DNA from: PALSA-612 sp963776735
GTDB taxonomy: Bacteria; Actinomycetota; Thermoleophilia; Gaiellales; Gaiellaceae
Reading direction: 5' to 3'
Assembly: GCA_963776735.1 (NCBI GenBank)
Contig: CAVZNV010000018.1
Coordinates: 496,001 to 560,000 of the forward strand
DNA length: 64,000 bases
Every line of letters begins with the position of its first letter. Position 1 is the first letter of the stretch. Position numbers and translations under genes: made by a program. The notes under the pieces were generated by a model that saw nothing but the letters and a program-made list of their open reading frames with translations, was not told the DNA's origin and searched no databases. Positions 27,392 through 34,728 of the stretch are shown here, piece by piece.

Positions 27392-27409
27392 GCCGTTAGC
27401 CTAGGCGCC
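27392..27409. promoter_or_regulatory. 18-bp bidirectional promoter with overlapping -10 boxes
   Basis: The gap between GTG 27391 (minus) and GTG 27410 (plus) is 18 bp. TAGCCTA at 27397-27403 supplies a plus-strand TAGCCT (27397-27402, 7 nt to the start) and a minus-strand TAGGCT (27403-27398, 6 nt to the start). The two -10 boxes share five bases. Both mRNAs would be leaderless, and any -35 boxes would lie inside the opposite gene. Confidence 0.6.
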
Positions 27410-27889
27410 GTGTCCGCATGGCCGGAGCCTGTGCAGCGCGTCGTCACGTTCCTGAACGCGAGCGGCGCCGAGATCCGCGTCGAGGAGTTCACCGAGGGCA
27501 CGCCGACCGCGGAGGCCGCGGCCGAGGCGGTCGGGTGCGCGCTCGGCGACATCGTCAAGTCGCTCGCCTTCGAGGGCGAGGGCCGCTCGGCGCTCGTCCT
27601 CGTCCCCGGCGACCGGCGCGCCGACTCCGCCAAGGTCGCCAGCGCGCTCGGCGTCTCCAGGGTCCGCGTCGCAACCCCGGAACGAGTTCGCGAGCTGACC
27701 GGCTTCGAGCCCGGCGCCGTCGCTCCGTTCCTCGCTGACGTCGACCAGGTGCTCCTCGAACGGCGGCTGCTCCTGCGCGAAACCGTCTGGGTCGGAGCCG
27801 GATCGCCGGCGCACATGGCCCGCCTGGAGCCCGCCGAGCTCGCCCGGCTCTCCGGGGCAACGGCGCTCGACCTCGTGGCCGACCCGTAG
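27410..27889 (+). CDS. YbaK/prolyl-tRNA deacylase-domain protein
   Basis: A 159-residue protein from GTG 27410. Family pattern: RVVTFLNASGAEIRVEEFTEGTPTAEAAAEAVG, then the conserved Lys in IVKSLAFEGEGRSALVLVPGDRR and the substrate loop TGFEPGAVAPFL. It ends with the Gly-rich AGSPAHMARLEPAELARLSGA. Such proteins hydrolyse mischarged aminoacyl-tRNAs (for example Cys- or Ala-tRNA(Pro)), protecting translation fidelity. It is cytosolic and free-standing, without a ProRS domain. The message is probably leaderless, from TAGCCT 7 nt upstream. The ilvE-like gene follows after 12 nt. Confidence 0.9.
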   Translation: MSAWPEPVQRVVTFLNASGAEIRVEEFTEGTPTAEAAAEAVGCALGDIVKSLAFEGEGRSALVLVPGDRRADSAKVASALGVSRVRVATPERVRELTGFEPGAVAPFLADVDQVLLERRLLLRETVWVGAGSPAHMARLEPAELARLSGATALDLVADP

Positions 27890-27901
27890 AATCCCCTGCA
27901 C

Positions 27902-28835
27902 ATGCGCGAGACCGAGAAGATTCTGGTTCAGCGGCGAGCTCGTCGACTGGGCGGACGCGAAGATCCACGTCGGCTCGCACGGGCTGCACTACGGCACGGG
28001 CGTCTTCGAGGGCATCCGCTGCTACGAGACCGACCGCGGGCCCGCGATCTTCAGGCTCGAAGACCACCTCCGCCGGCTCGAGAACTCGGCGCGGCTGCTC
28101 TACATGCCGCTGCCGTACTCGGGCGAGGAGCTTCGCGCCGCCGTCCACGAGACCGTTGCGGTCAACGGCCTCGACGAGTGCTACGTCCGGCCGATCGCGT
28201 TCTTCGGCTACGGCGAGCTCGGCGTCCACACCGGCACGAACCCGGTGGAGGTCGCGATCCTCGTGTGGCCGTGGGGCGCGTACCTCGGAGAGGAGGGCCA
28301 GCAGACGGGGATCACCGCGATGATCTCCTCCTGGAAGCGTGTCGGGCCGAACACGATCCCGCACGTCGCCAAGGCGACCGGCATCTACCTCAATTCCATG
28401 CTCGCCACTCACGAGGCTCGGCGGGCCGGCTACGACGAGGCGATCCTGCTCACGGACGACGGCTACGTCGCCGACGGCCCGGGCGAGAACGTCTTCGTCG
28501 TGAAGAACAGCGTCATCTCGACCCCGCCGCTCTCGACCTCGATCCTCCCCGGCATCACGCGCGAGACGGTGATGCAGATCGCCCGCGACCGCGGCTACAC
28601 GGTCGAGGAGCGGAGCATCATCCGGCCGGAGCTGTACCTCGCCGACGAGGTGTTCATGACGGGCACGGCCGCCGAGGTCACGCCGGTCCGCGCGGTCGAC
28701 GACCAGGAGCTCGGCGCCGGGCCGATCACGCTCGAGCTGCAGAAGACCTACTGGGACGTCGTGCGCGGCAAGGAAGAGCGCTACGCGGCCTGGCTCGACC
28801 GGGTCGAGAGCAGGATCTCCACGACCCGCTCCTGA
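27902..28835 (+). pseudogene. ilvE: Branched-chain amino acid aminotransferase with one frameshift near the start
   Basis: ATG 27902 gives MRETEKI, then TT at 27921-27922 has one base too many. Removing it gives WFSGELVDWADAKIHVGSHGLHYGTGVFEGIRCY, the canonical IlvE N-terminus, and the frame is then open to 28835. Class IV PLP features: VRPIAFFGYGELGVHTG, substrate-loop SSWKRVGPNTIPHVAKATGIYLNS (Lys in VAKATG binds PLP), DGPGENVFVVKN and VFMTGTAAEVTPV. About 310 residues when corrected, normal length. It catalyses the last step of Val/Leu/Ile synthesis. TAGAAT at 27887-27892 lies 9 nt before the ATG (leaderless). The end overlaps the convergent DegT gene by 55 nt. Confidence 0.92.
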
Positions 28836-29905
28836 TCCGCGTCGGTCAGCGCCGAGCCGCTCGGCAGGCAGAGACCGCGCTCGAACAGCCCTGCCGACAC
28901 GTCGCCTCCGACCATGGGTGCGTCGCGGTAGACCGGCTGCAGGTGCATCGGCTTCCACAGCGGCCGCGCCTCGATGTCTTCGGCCTCCAGCGCGAGCCGC
29001 ATCGCCTCACGGTCGGTTCCGGCCGCGTTCGGGTCGACGAGGATGCACGTCAGCCAGCAGTTCGAGCAGCCGTACGGTGCTTCCGGCATGAACGTGACGC
29101 CGGGCACGCCCGCGAGCAGCTCGCGGTAGCGCGCGTTCACGCGCCGGCGGGCGGCGACGCGGTCGGCGAGCACCTCGAGCTGGGCGCGGCCGACGGCGGC
29201 CAGCAGGTTGCTGAGCCGGTAGTTGAAGCCGATCTCGGCGTGCTGGTAATGCGGCGCCGGCTCCCGCGCCTGGGTCGACAGCTTGCGCGCGTGCTCGACC
29301 AGGGCCTCGTCGCGAGAGACGAGGGCGCCGCCGCCGCTCGTCGTGATCACCTTGTTGCCGTTGAACGAGAACGCGGCCATCGCGCCCTGGCCGCCTGAAG
29401 GCGCGTCGCGGTAGAAGCCGCCGAGCGACTCGGCCGCGTCCTGGAGCAAGACGACGCCCCTGCGTTCGCAGATCTCGTTCAGCGCGTCGTAGTCGCAGCA
29501 TTGCCCGTAGAGGTCGACTGCGACGACCGCACGAATCTGTGGGCGTTCGCCGAGAACAGAGTCGAGCAGCTCGGGATCCAGCGTCCACGTGTCCGGCGAG
29601 ACGTCGAGGAAGACGGGCGATGCGCCGACGTAGTGGATCGGGTTCGCGCTCGCCGAGAAGGTGAGCGACGAGCACACGACCTCGTCGCCGGCGCCGATCC
29701 CGAGCACGATCAGAGCCAGGTGGATCGCCGCCGTTCCGCTCGAGAGCGCCAGCACGTTCGGCACGTCGACGATCTCCCCGAGCTCCTGCTCGAACGCGTC
29801 GACGTGCGGCCCGAGCGGCGCGATCCAGTTCGATTCGACCGCGTCGGTGAGCAGCTCGAGCTCGCGGCCGGACAGATGGGGAGGGGACAAATAGATCCGC
29901 GGCAC
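28781..29905 (-). CDS. DegT/DnrJ/EryC1/StrS-family aminotransferase
   Basis: A 374-residue PLP enzyme from GTG 29905. Signatures: IYLSPPHLSGRELELLTDAVESNWIAPLG, ALSSGTAAIHLALIVLGIGAGDEVV, AVVAVDLYGQCCDYDAL, the aldimine region LLQDAAESLG and Lys in FSFNGNKVITTSGGGALVS. NYRLSNLLAAVGRAQLE is also diagnostic. The family transaminates keto-sugars on nucleotide carriers to make amino sugars for surface glycans. Ending YRDAPMVGG...LCLPSGSALTDADQERVVE fits the PglE/WecE-like subgroup. It probably feeds amino sugars to the glycan assembly encoded elsewhere. The promoter TAGGCT (29920-29915) is 9 nt upstream, so it is likely leaderless. Confidence 0.9.
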   Translation of the reverse strand: MPRIYLSPPHLSGRELELLTDAVESNWIAPLGPHVDAFEQELGEIVDVPNVLALSSGTAAIHLALIVLGIGAGDEVVCSSLTFSASANPIHYVGASPVFLDVSPDTWTLDPELLDSVLGERPQIRAVVAVDLYGQCCDYDALNEICERRGVVLLQDAAESLGGFYRDAPSGGQGAMAAFSFNGNKVITTSGGGALVSRDEALVEHARKLSTQAREPAPHYQHAEIGFNYRLSNLLAAVGRAQLEVLADRVAARRRVNARYRELLAGVPGVTFMPEAPYGCSNCWLTCILVDPNAAGTDREAMRLALEAEDIEARPLWKPMHLQPVYRDAPMVGGDVSAGLFERGLCLPSGSALTDADQERVVEILLSTRSSQAA

Positions 29906-29936
29906 CGCCGGGCGAGCCTAGCTGCATAATCCGCAC
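29906..29936. promoter_or_regulatory. Divergent promoter region (DegT gene / RemA-like gene)
   Basis: A 31-bp gap. Minus-strand TAGGCT at 29920-29915 ends 9 nt before GTG 29905. Plus-strand CATAAT at 29925-29930 ends 6 nt before ATG 29937. Neither gene has a Shine-Dalgarno sequence. Confidence 0.55.
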
Positions 29937-30299
29937 ATGGCGGACGGCTCCGTCGCGAAGATGGTCTTCCTCGGCTTCGGGAAGTACGCCCGCGCGGACA
30001 AGATCTATCTCGTCGAGCCGATCACCGACGCGCGGCGCGGAAGCGGGAGCCGCACGCTCGTGTGGATCGAGGGCGTGCCCGAGCCGGTGGTCGCGTCGAG
30101 AACCGAGCGCACGATCCTCCACGAGATGGGCGCCGACACGAGCGGCAGCTCTCAGCTTCTCGATCAGGCGCTCGATCTCGCCGAGCGGATCTCCCAGCAG
30201 GCGGAGACGGGCAAGGTCGATCTCGCCGACCTCGGCCGGCGGGCGCGGAGGCTGCTCGAGTCCACTTCGAAGCCCGCCGGGCCGCAACAGCTGTTCTGA
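29937..30299 (+). CDS. Hypothetical protein, weakly RemA/DUF370-like N-terminus
   Basis: A 120-residue soluble protein from ATG 29937. Residues 7-60 (KMVFLGFGKYARADKIYLV, an 'SGSRTLVWIEG' turn, then VVASRTERTILHEMG) resemble the DUF370/RemA fold, in which a GFGN-type strand is followed by xxxxRI-V and a basic DNA-contact segment. The match is by eye and weak. Residues 65-110 form a helical tail (QLLDQALDLAERISQQAETG) not found in RemA. RemA is a small DNA-binding activator of matrix genes in Bacillus; a similar role here is speculative. The gene overlaps the following glycosylase frame. Confidence 0.45.
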   Translation: MADGSVAKMVFLGFGKYARADKIYLVEPITDARRGSGSRTLVWIEGVPEPVVASRTERTILHEMGADTSGSSQLLDQALDLAERISQQAETGKVDLADLGRRARRLLESTSKPAGPQQLF

Positions 30300-30865
30300 G
30301 GCTCGGCCGCGACTTCTTTGCCCGCTCGGTGCACGATGTCGCACCGGAGCTGATCGGCGTCGTACTGCTCGTGGACGGCGTCGGTGGCGTCATCGTCGAG
30401 GTGGAGGCGTACGACCAGGACGATCCGGCCGCGCACAGCTACGGCGGGCGGACAGAGCGGAACGCATCGATGTTCGGGCCGCCCGGTCACGCGTACGTCT
30501 ACCGCTCGTACGGCATTCACTGGTGCCTGAACCTCGTGTGCGCCCCGGAAGGCCGGGCGGAAGCGGCGCTCGTACGCGCGCTGGAGCCGACGGCCGGCCT
30601 CGAGGCGATGCGCGCGCGCCGCGGCGTCGCCGAGCCGCGGTTGCTGTGCTCGGGGCCGGGGCGGCTCTGCCAGGCGCTCGGGGTCACGCGCGAGTACGAC
30701 GGCCTGCCGCTCGACCAGCCGCCGTTCGAGCTGCGCGGGGCGTCGAGTCCGGTCGACGTGGACGCAGGCGTGCGCGTGGGCATCTCGCGCGCCGCCGACC
30801 GGCCGTGGCGGTTCGCCCTGGCCGGCTCGCGCTATGTGAGCAAACCCGTCCGCCCCGGACGGTAA
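30296..30865 (+). CDS. 3-methyladenine DNA glycosylase (AAG/MPG family)
   Basis: About 189 residues. The family lead LGRDFFARSVHDVAPELIGVVLL begins at 30296, but no ATG, GTG or TTG lies there in frame. CTG 30296 fits best, overlapping the previous stop by 4 nt (CTGA), like the ATGA/GTGA overlaps elsewhere here. GTG 30329 would cut the conserved N-terminus. Catalytic region: VIVEVEAYDQDDPAAHSYGGRTERNA (Glu activates water), SMFGPPGHAYVYRSYGIHWCLNLVC, and SGPGRLCQALGVTREYDG near the C-terminus. It excises alkylated purines (3-methyladenine, hypoxanthine) in base-excision repair. Slightly short but complete. Confidence 0.87.
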   Translation: MRLGRDFFARSVHDVAPELIGVVLLVDGVGGVIVEVEAYDQDDPAAHSYGGRTERNASMFGPPGHAYVYRSYGIHWCLNLVCAPEGRAEAALVRALEPTAGLEAMRARRGVAEPRLLCSGPGRLCQALGVTREYDGLPLDQPPFELRGASSPVDVDAGVRVGISRAADRPWRFALAGSRYVSKPVRPGR

Positions 30866-31129
30866 CCCCCGCCGCCACCCGACCTGGCCGCGAACGCCGT
30901 GCCCAAACGGCGGTGTCAGACACCGAATTTGTCAAGCGAGATGTGTGACAACTTTGTGACTTTTTGTCCACAGGCTTGCGGCCTGGTTCCATGGGGATCC
31001 AGATTCGCGCCCGAGCCGACGCCATGCCGAGCTCCACCCTGGCCCGAAACGCCCAGGCTGCACGCCGTGTCTGACACCGGTGTCAGGAAAGCGCCGGCCC
31101 CGAACAGCCGCTGGGCTCGGGCAGCCCTG
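30866..31129. repeat. Non-coding gap with GTGTC(a/t)GACAC palindromes
   Basis: A 264-bp gap, lower in GC than its surroundings, between two genes whose ends face each other. It holds a 15-bp palindrome CGGTGTC-a-GACACCG (30911-30925). It also holds GTGTC-t-GACAC (31067-31077) running into a perfect 14-bp palindrome TGACACCGGTGTCA (31072-31085). A run of T (GACTTTTTG, about 30958-30966) lies between them. No convincing gene is present. The palindromes could be terminators without a U-tract, protein-binding sites or copies of a short dispersed repeat. Confidence 0.55.
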
Positions 31130-33550
31130 TCAGCGGGCGACGAAGAGCTTGACGCCGAGCCCGGCGCCGGACGCGACGCCCGCCACCGGACTCTGCGCCA
31201 GCACGCGTTCGCTCGAACCGCCCGCCTGCACGAGCCCGCTCACCACCGGCTCCAGCCCCCGGCCCGCCAGCAGATCGAGCGCCTTCTGCGTCGGCATCCC
31301 GACGACGTTCGGCACGGTCCCGTGCGTCGGCCGCGCCAGCACGAGCTGCTCCGTGTCGAGCGCCGTCAGATACGAGCCGACTGGCGGGATCTGCCCGATC
31401 ACCACGCCGACGGGCTGACCGGGCACCGCCGGCTTGTAGATCGCCTGCGTCCGCAGTGGCTGGCTCGACAGCGTCGTCGTCGCGTCGTCGAACGACATTC
31501 CGATCACGTTCGGCACCACGACGTCGTTCGGCCGGCAGTTCGCGATGCGCCCGGGGCCTTCTCCGCTGAAGAACGTCAGTGAGATCGTGTTCGGGCACTG
31601 GCCGTTGTCGCGCTCCCAGACCCCGTCGCGCTGGACGACGCTCTCTGTCTCCGGGACGGGGAAGTTCGGCGCGGTGAAGCTCTCCGGCTTCGCATCGAGA
31701 TAGGCGAGCGCCTGCTCCATGAAGGTCTTGAAGATCAGCGCGGGATACGTGCCGCCGGCCACCGGCTGCCCCTGGAACTCGGTGGTCATCGGCCGCAGCT
31801 TGTTCGGGTAGCCGACCCACACGGAGACCGCGAGCTGCGGTGTGTAGCCGACGAACCACGCGTCGCCATAGTTCTCCGTCGTTCCCGTCTTGCCCGCGAC
31901 GGTGAAGCCGTCCGAGAGCTGCGCGCGCACGCCGGTTCCCTCCTGGACGACCTCCTGGAGGAACTTCGTCACGATCGCCGCGTTGTTCGACGAGATCTCC
32001 GGCTTCTCGACGACGTTGTTCCCCTGGTTGTTGACGCTGAGGATCGCGCGCGGGTGATTCTTGAAGATCGAGCCGTCGACGCGGCGGCCGCCGTTGGCGA
32101 ACGACGAGTACGCGCGCGCCATCTCGAGCGGGTTGACCGCCTCGCCGCCGAGGACGATCGAGAAGAACGGGTCGAGGTGGCTCGTGATCCCGAGCGCGTT
32201 CGCGGCATCGGCGATCTTCTGCGGTCCGACGATCTTCGCGAGCTGCGCGTAGACCGTGTTGTCGGAGTGGATCGTGGCCGACTCCAGGTCGATCGTGCCC
32301 AGGTTCGAACCCTCGTAGTTGTGCACGTACCACGTCTTGCCCGTGTCGAGCGTGATCGCCACCGGCTTGGAGACGAAGGTCGTCGACGGCGAGATGCCCT
32401 CCTGCAGCGCCGCCGCGAGCGCGAACGGCTTGAACGCGGAGCCGGGCTGCCGCTCGCCCTGGACGGCGAGGTTGAACTGGCTCTCCTTGAAGCTCCGCCC
32501 GCCGTACATCGCGAGCACGCGGCCGTCCCGCGGGTCGATCGCCACCAGCGCCGCCGAAGGCCCGCTGTCCGACGGCAGCCATTTCGCGATCGTCTGGCGC
32601 GCGATCTGTTGCAGGTTGAGGTCGATCGAGGTGCGCACCTGCAGCCCGCCGCCGAACACGCGGCCGGTGCCGTACTTGTCGACGAGAAGCTGCTTGACGT
32701 AGTTCGTGAAGTACTGCGCGGGCCCCTGGGTGCCCGGAAGGTGGATCGTCGAGGGGGAGGGGAGAGCGGTCCGCAACGCCGTCAGGTACTGCGCCGGCGT
32801 GACGTCCTTCTGCGCCAGCATGTCGTTCAGCACGAGATTCCGCCGCGCCCGCGCGTAGCTCGGGTGCGTGACCGGGTCGTAGAGCGTCGGGTCGGACGGG
32901 ACGCCGGCGAGCAGCGCGGCCTGCGCCAGCGTCAGGTCGGACGCGTGCTCGTGGAAGTAGACCTCGGCCGCCTGCTCGATCCCGTAGGCGCCGTTCCCGA
33001 AGTAGATCGTGTTCAGGTAGGCGGTGAGGATTCGGTCCTTCGGCCACTGCTGCTCGAGCTGCCACGCGAGCGCCGCCTCCTTCAGCTTGCGGCCGAAGGA
33101 GCGCTGCTGGCCGGTGAACGCGTTCTTGATGAACTGCTGCGTGATCGTCGAGCCGCCCTGCACGATCTTGTCGCCGCTGACGTCGGCCCAGAGCGCGCGC
33201 AGGATGCCGTGGAGGTCGATGCCGTGGTGCTCGAAGAAGCGCTTGTCCTCGACGGCCACGATCGCCTGCTTCATGACGTCGGCGATGTCCCCCGACGCGA
33301 CGACCTTCCGGTTCTCGGAGCCGCGCAGGATCGCGAGGATCTGACCGTTGCTCGCGTAGATGTAGCTGTTCTGCTCGCGGTGGTAGCGCGCCGGGTCGAG
33401 CGTCGGGATTTCGCTCGCGATCGCCGTCACCATGCCGTAGCAGAACGACGCCGTCCCGAGTAGGAACAGGATCAGGACGAGGACGAGCAGGCGGAGCTTC
33501 CGGATCCTGCCCCGCCGGCGCCTCTTCGGTTCTCCCCTACGACCGAACAG
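31130..33550 (-). CDS. Class A penicillin-binding protein (transglycosylase/transpeptidase) with PASTA domains
   Basis: A bitopic cell-wall synthase. The first ATG is 33433, but the open frame continues upstream through a basic stretch (KRRRRGRIRKLR) and a 15-20-residue membrane helix, which the protein needs. CTG 33550 lies 9 nt after a TACAAT box (33565-33560), so I propose a leaderless CTG start (about 806 residues). GT51 domain: AIVAVEDKRFFEHHGID, QGGSTITQQFIKNAF, YLNTIYFGNGAYGIE. Transpeptidase: ERQPGSAFKPFALAAAL (S-x-x-K), HSDNTVYAQL (SxN) and AGKTGTTENYGDAW (KTG). Two C-terminal PASTA repeats (VVPNVIGMSFDDA, TVPNVVGMPTQKA) likely bind muropeptide or beta-lactam-like ligands. Confidence 0.92.
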   Translation of the reverse strand: MFGRRGEPKRRRRGRIRKLRLLVLVLILFLLGTASFCYGMVTAIASEIPTLDPARYHREQNSYIYASNGQILAILRGSENRKVVASGDIADVMKQAIVAVEDKRFFEHHGIDLHGILRALWADVSGDKIVQGGSTITQQFIKNAFTGQQRSFGRKLKEAALAWQLEQQWPKDRILTAYLNTIYFGNGAYGIEQAAEVYFHEHASDLTLAQAALLAGVPSDPTLYDPVTHPSYARARRNLVLNDMLAQKDVTPAQYLTALRTALPSPSTIHLPGTQGPAQYFTNYVKQLLVDKYGTGRVFGGGLQVRTSIDLNLQQIARQTIAKWLPSDSGPSAALVAIDPRDGRVLAMYGGRSFKESQFNLAVQGERQPGSAFKPFALAAALQEGISPSTTFVSKPVAITLDTGKTWYVHNYEGSNLGTIDLESATIHSDNTVYAQLAKIVGPQKIADAANALGITSHLDPFFSIVLGGEAVNPLEMARAYSSFANGGRRVDGSIFKNHPRAILSVNNQGNNVVEKPEISSNNAAIVTKFLQEVVQEGTGVRAQLSDGFTVAGKTGTTENYGDAWFVGYTPQLAVSVWVGYPNKLRPMTTEFQGQPVAGGTYPALIFKTFMEQALAYLDAKPESFTAPNFPVPETESVVQRDGVWERDNGQCPNTISLTFFSGEGPGRIANCRPNDVVVPNVIGMSFDDATTTLSSQPLRTQAIYKPAVPGQPVGVVIGQIPPVGSYLTALDTEQLVLARPTHGTVPNVVGMPTQKALDLLAGRGLEPVVSGLVQAGGSSERVLAQSPVAGVASGAGLGVKLFVAR

Positions 33551-33585
33551 AGCCGAAGGATTGTAACGCTAAGGTTCCGCACCTG

Positions 33586-34728
33586 ATGGGCATCGCGGAG
33601 CTGACTCGTAACGCCGTGGACGTCCTTCCGGCCGGTGAGCTGGAGAAGAAGCTCGCGCTCGGCAGGCCGTTGCGCGTGAAGCTCGGCATCGACGTCACCG
33701 CACCCGACGTCACGCTCGGAAACGGCATCCCGCTCCAGCGCATGCGCGCCTTCCAGGACGAGGGCCACATCGGAGTGCTGATCGTCGGCGACTACACGAC
33801 GCGCATCGGCGACCCGTCGGGGCGTTCGAAGGAGCGCCCGATGATCGATCCCGAGGAGATCGACCGGAACGCGAAGCGCTTCTTCGACGACGCAGCGACG
33901 ATCATCGACCCCGACCGCACGGAGGTCCGCTTCAACAGCGAGTGGCTGGGGAAGCTCGACTTCGCCGAGATCCTCCGCCTGACGCGGATCGTGACCGTCG
34001 CCCGCCTGCTCGAGCGCGAGGACTTCTCGAAGCGGTTCGCCGCGAACGCGCCGATCTCGGTGTCCGAGCTGCTCTACCCGCTCATGCAGGCGTACGACTC
34101 GGTCGCAGTCGAGGCCGACGTCGAGCTCGGCGGCACCGACCAGCTCTTCAACCTCCTGACCGGCCGCGAGGTGATGGCCGCGTACGGGCTCGAACCGCAG
34201 GTGGCGCTGACCGTCGCGTACCTCGACAGCTGGGACGGAACCGGGATGAGCGCGTCACGCGGCAACTACATCGGCCTCCGCGAGGCGCCCGAGGAGCAGT
34301 TCGGCAAGGCGATGCGCATCCCGGACTCGCTCCTGGAGCAGTGGTACCGCCTCCTCGCCGAGCGACCCGTGCCGGACGGCGACCCGATGGAGGCCAAGCT
34401 CGGGATCGCGCGGTTCCTCGTGACGCGCTCGCACGGGGAGGAGGCCGCGCGCGCCGCCGAGGAGCACTTCACGCGCGTCGTGCGCGAGGGGCGCGCGCCC
34501 GAAGACGTCCCCGAGGCGCCGCTTCCTGCCGACGACCCTGTCCATCTGCCGAAGCTCCTCATCGACCTCGGTCTGGTCGGCTCGAGCAGCGAGGGCCGGC
34601 GGCTGATCGGCCAGGGCGCCGTCCGCATCGACGGCGAGGTCGTTACCGAGCTCGACGTACCCCGTGAAAGGCTGAGCGGAGCCGTCCTGCAAGCCGGCAA
34701 GCGCCGGTTCGTCCGGATGACCCCCTAG
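33586..34728 (+). CDS. tyrS: Tyrosyl-tRNA synthetase with atypical signature motifs
   Basis: A 380-residue class I synthetase from ATG 33586. Family features: RVKLGIDVTAPDVTLG, GVLIVGDYTTRIGDPSGRS, LLYPLMQAYDSVAVEADVELGGTDQLFNLLTGRE (tyrosine/ATP site) and a C-terminal S4 RNA-binding domain (LIDLGLVGSSSEGRRLIGQGAVRIDG). The catalytic signatures are unusual. The HIGH-type motif reads T43-L-G-N46 and the KMSKS loop reads G220-M-S-A-S224, so both lysines are replaced. The rest of the active site is conserved, so the enzyme is probably functional. Whether this is a lineage trait cannot be judged here. It is divergent from the penicillin-binding protein gene. Confidence 0.9.
   Translation: MGIAELTRNAVDVLPAGELEKKLALGRPLRVKLGIDVTAPDVTLGNGIPLQRMRAFQDEGHIGVLIVGDYTTRIGDPSGRSKERPMIDPEEIDRNAKRFFDDAATIIDPDRTEVRFNSEWLGKLDFAEILRLTRIVTVARLLEREDFSKRFAANAPISVSELLYPLMQAYDSVAVEADVELGGTDQLFNLLTGREVMAAYGLEPQVALTVAYLDSWDGTGMSASRGNYIGLREAPEEQFGKAMRIPDSLLEQWYRLLAERPVPDGDPMEAKLGIARFLVTRSHGEEAARAAEEHFTRVVREGRAPEDVPEAPLPADDPVHLPKLLIDLGLVGSSSEGRRLIGQGAVRIDGEVVTELDVPRERLSGAVLQAGKRRFVRMTP

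Noticed and set aside
9060..27925. Programmed +1 ribosomal frameshifting as the reason for the broken frames
   Set aside because: Each site has a different context, no shared slippery codon or stop, and up to three events per gene; homopolymer errors explain them better.
30964..30972. TTGTCCACA, a match to the actinobacterial DnaA box
   Set aside because: A single box with no cluster, no AT-rich unwinding region and no dnaA/dnaN nearby; not an origin.
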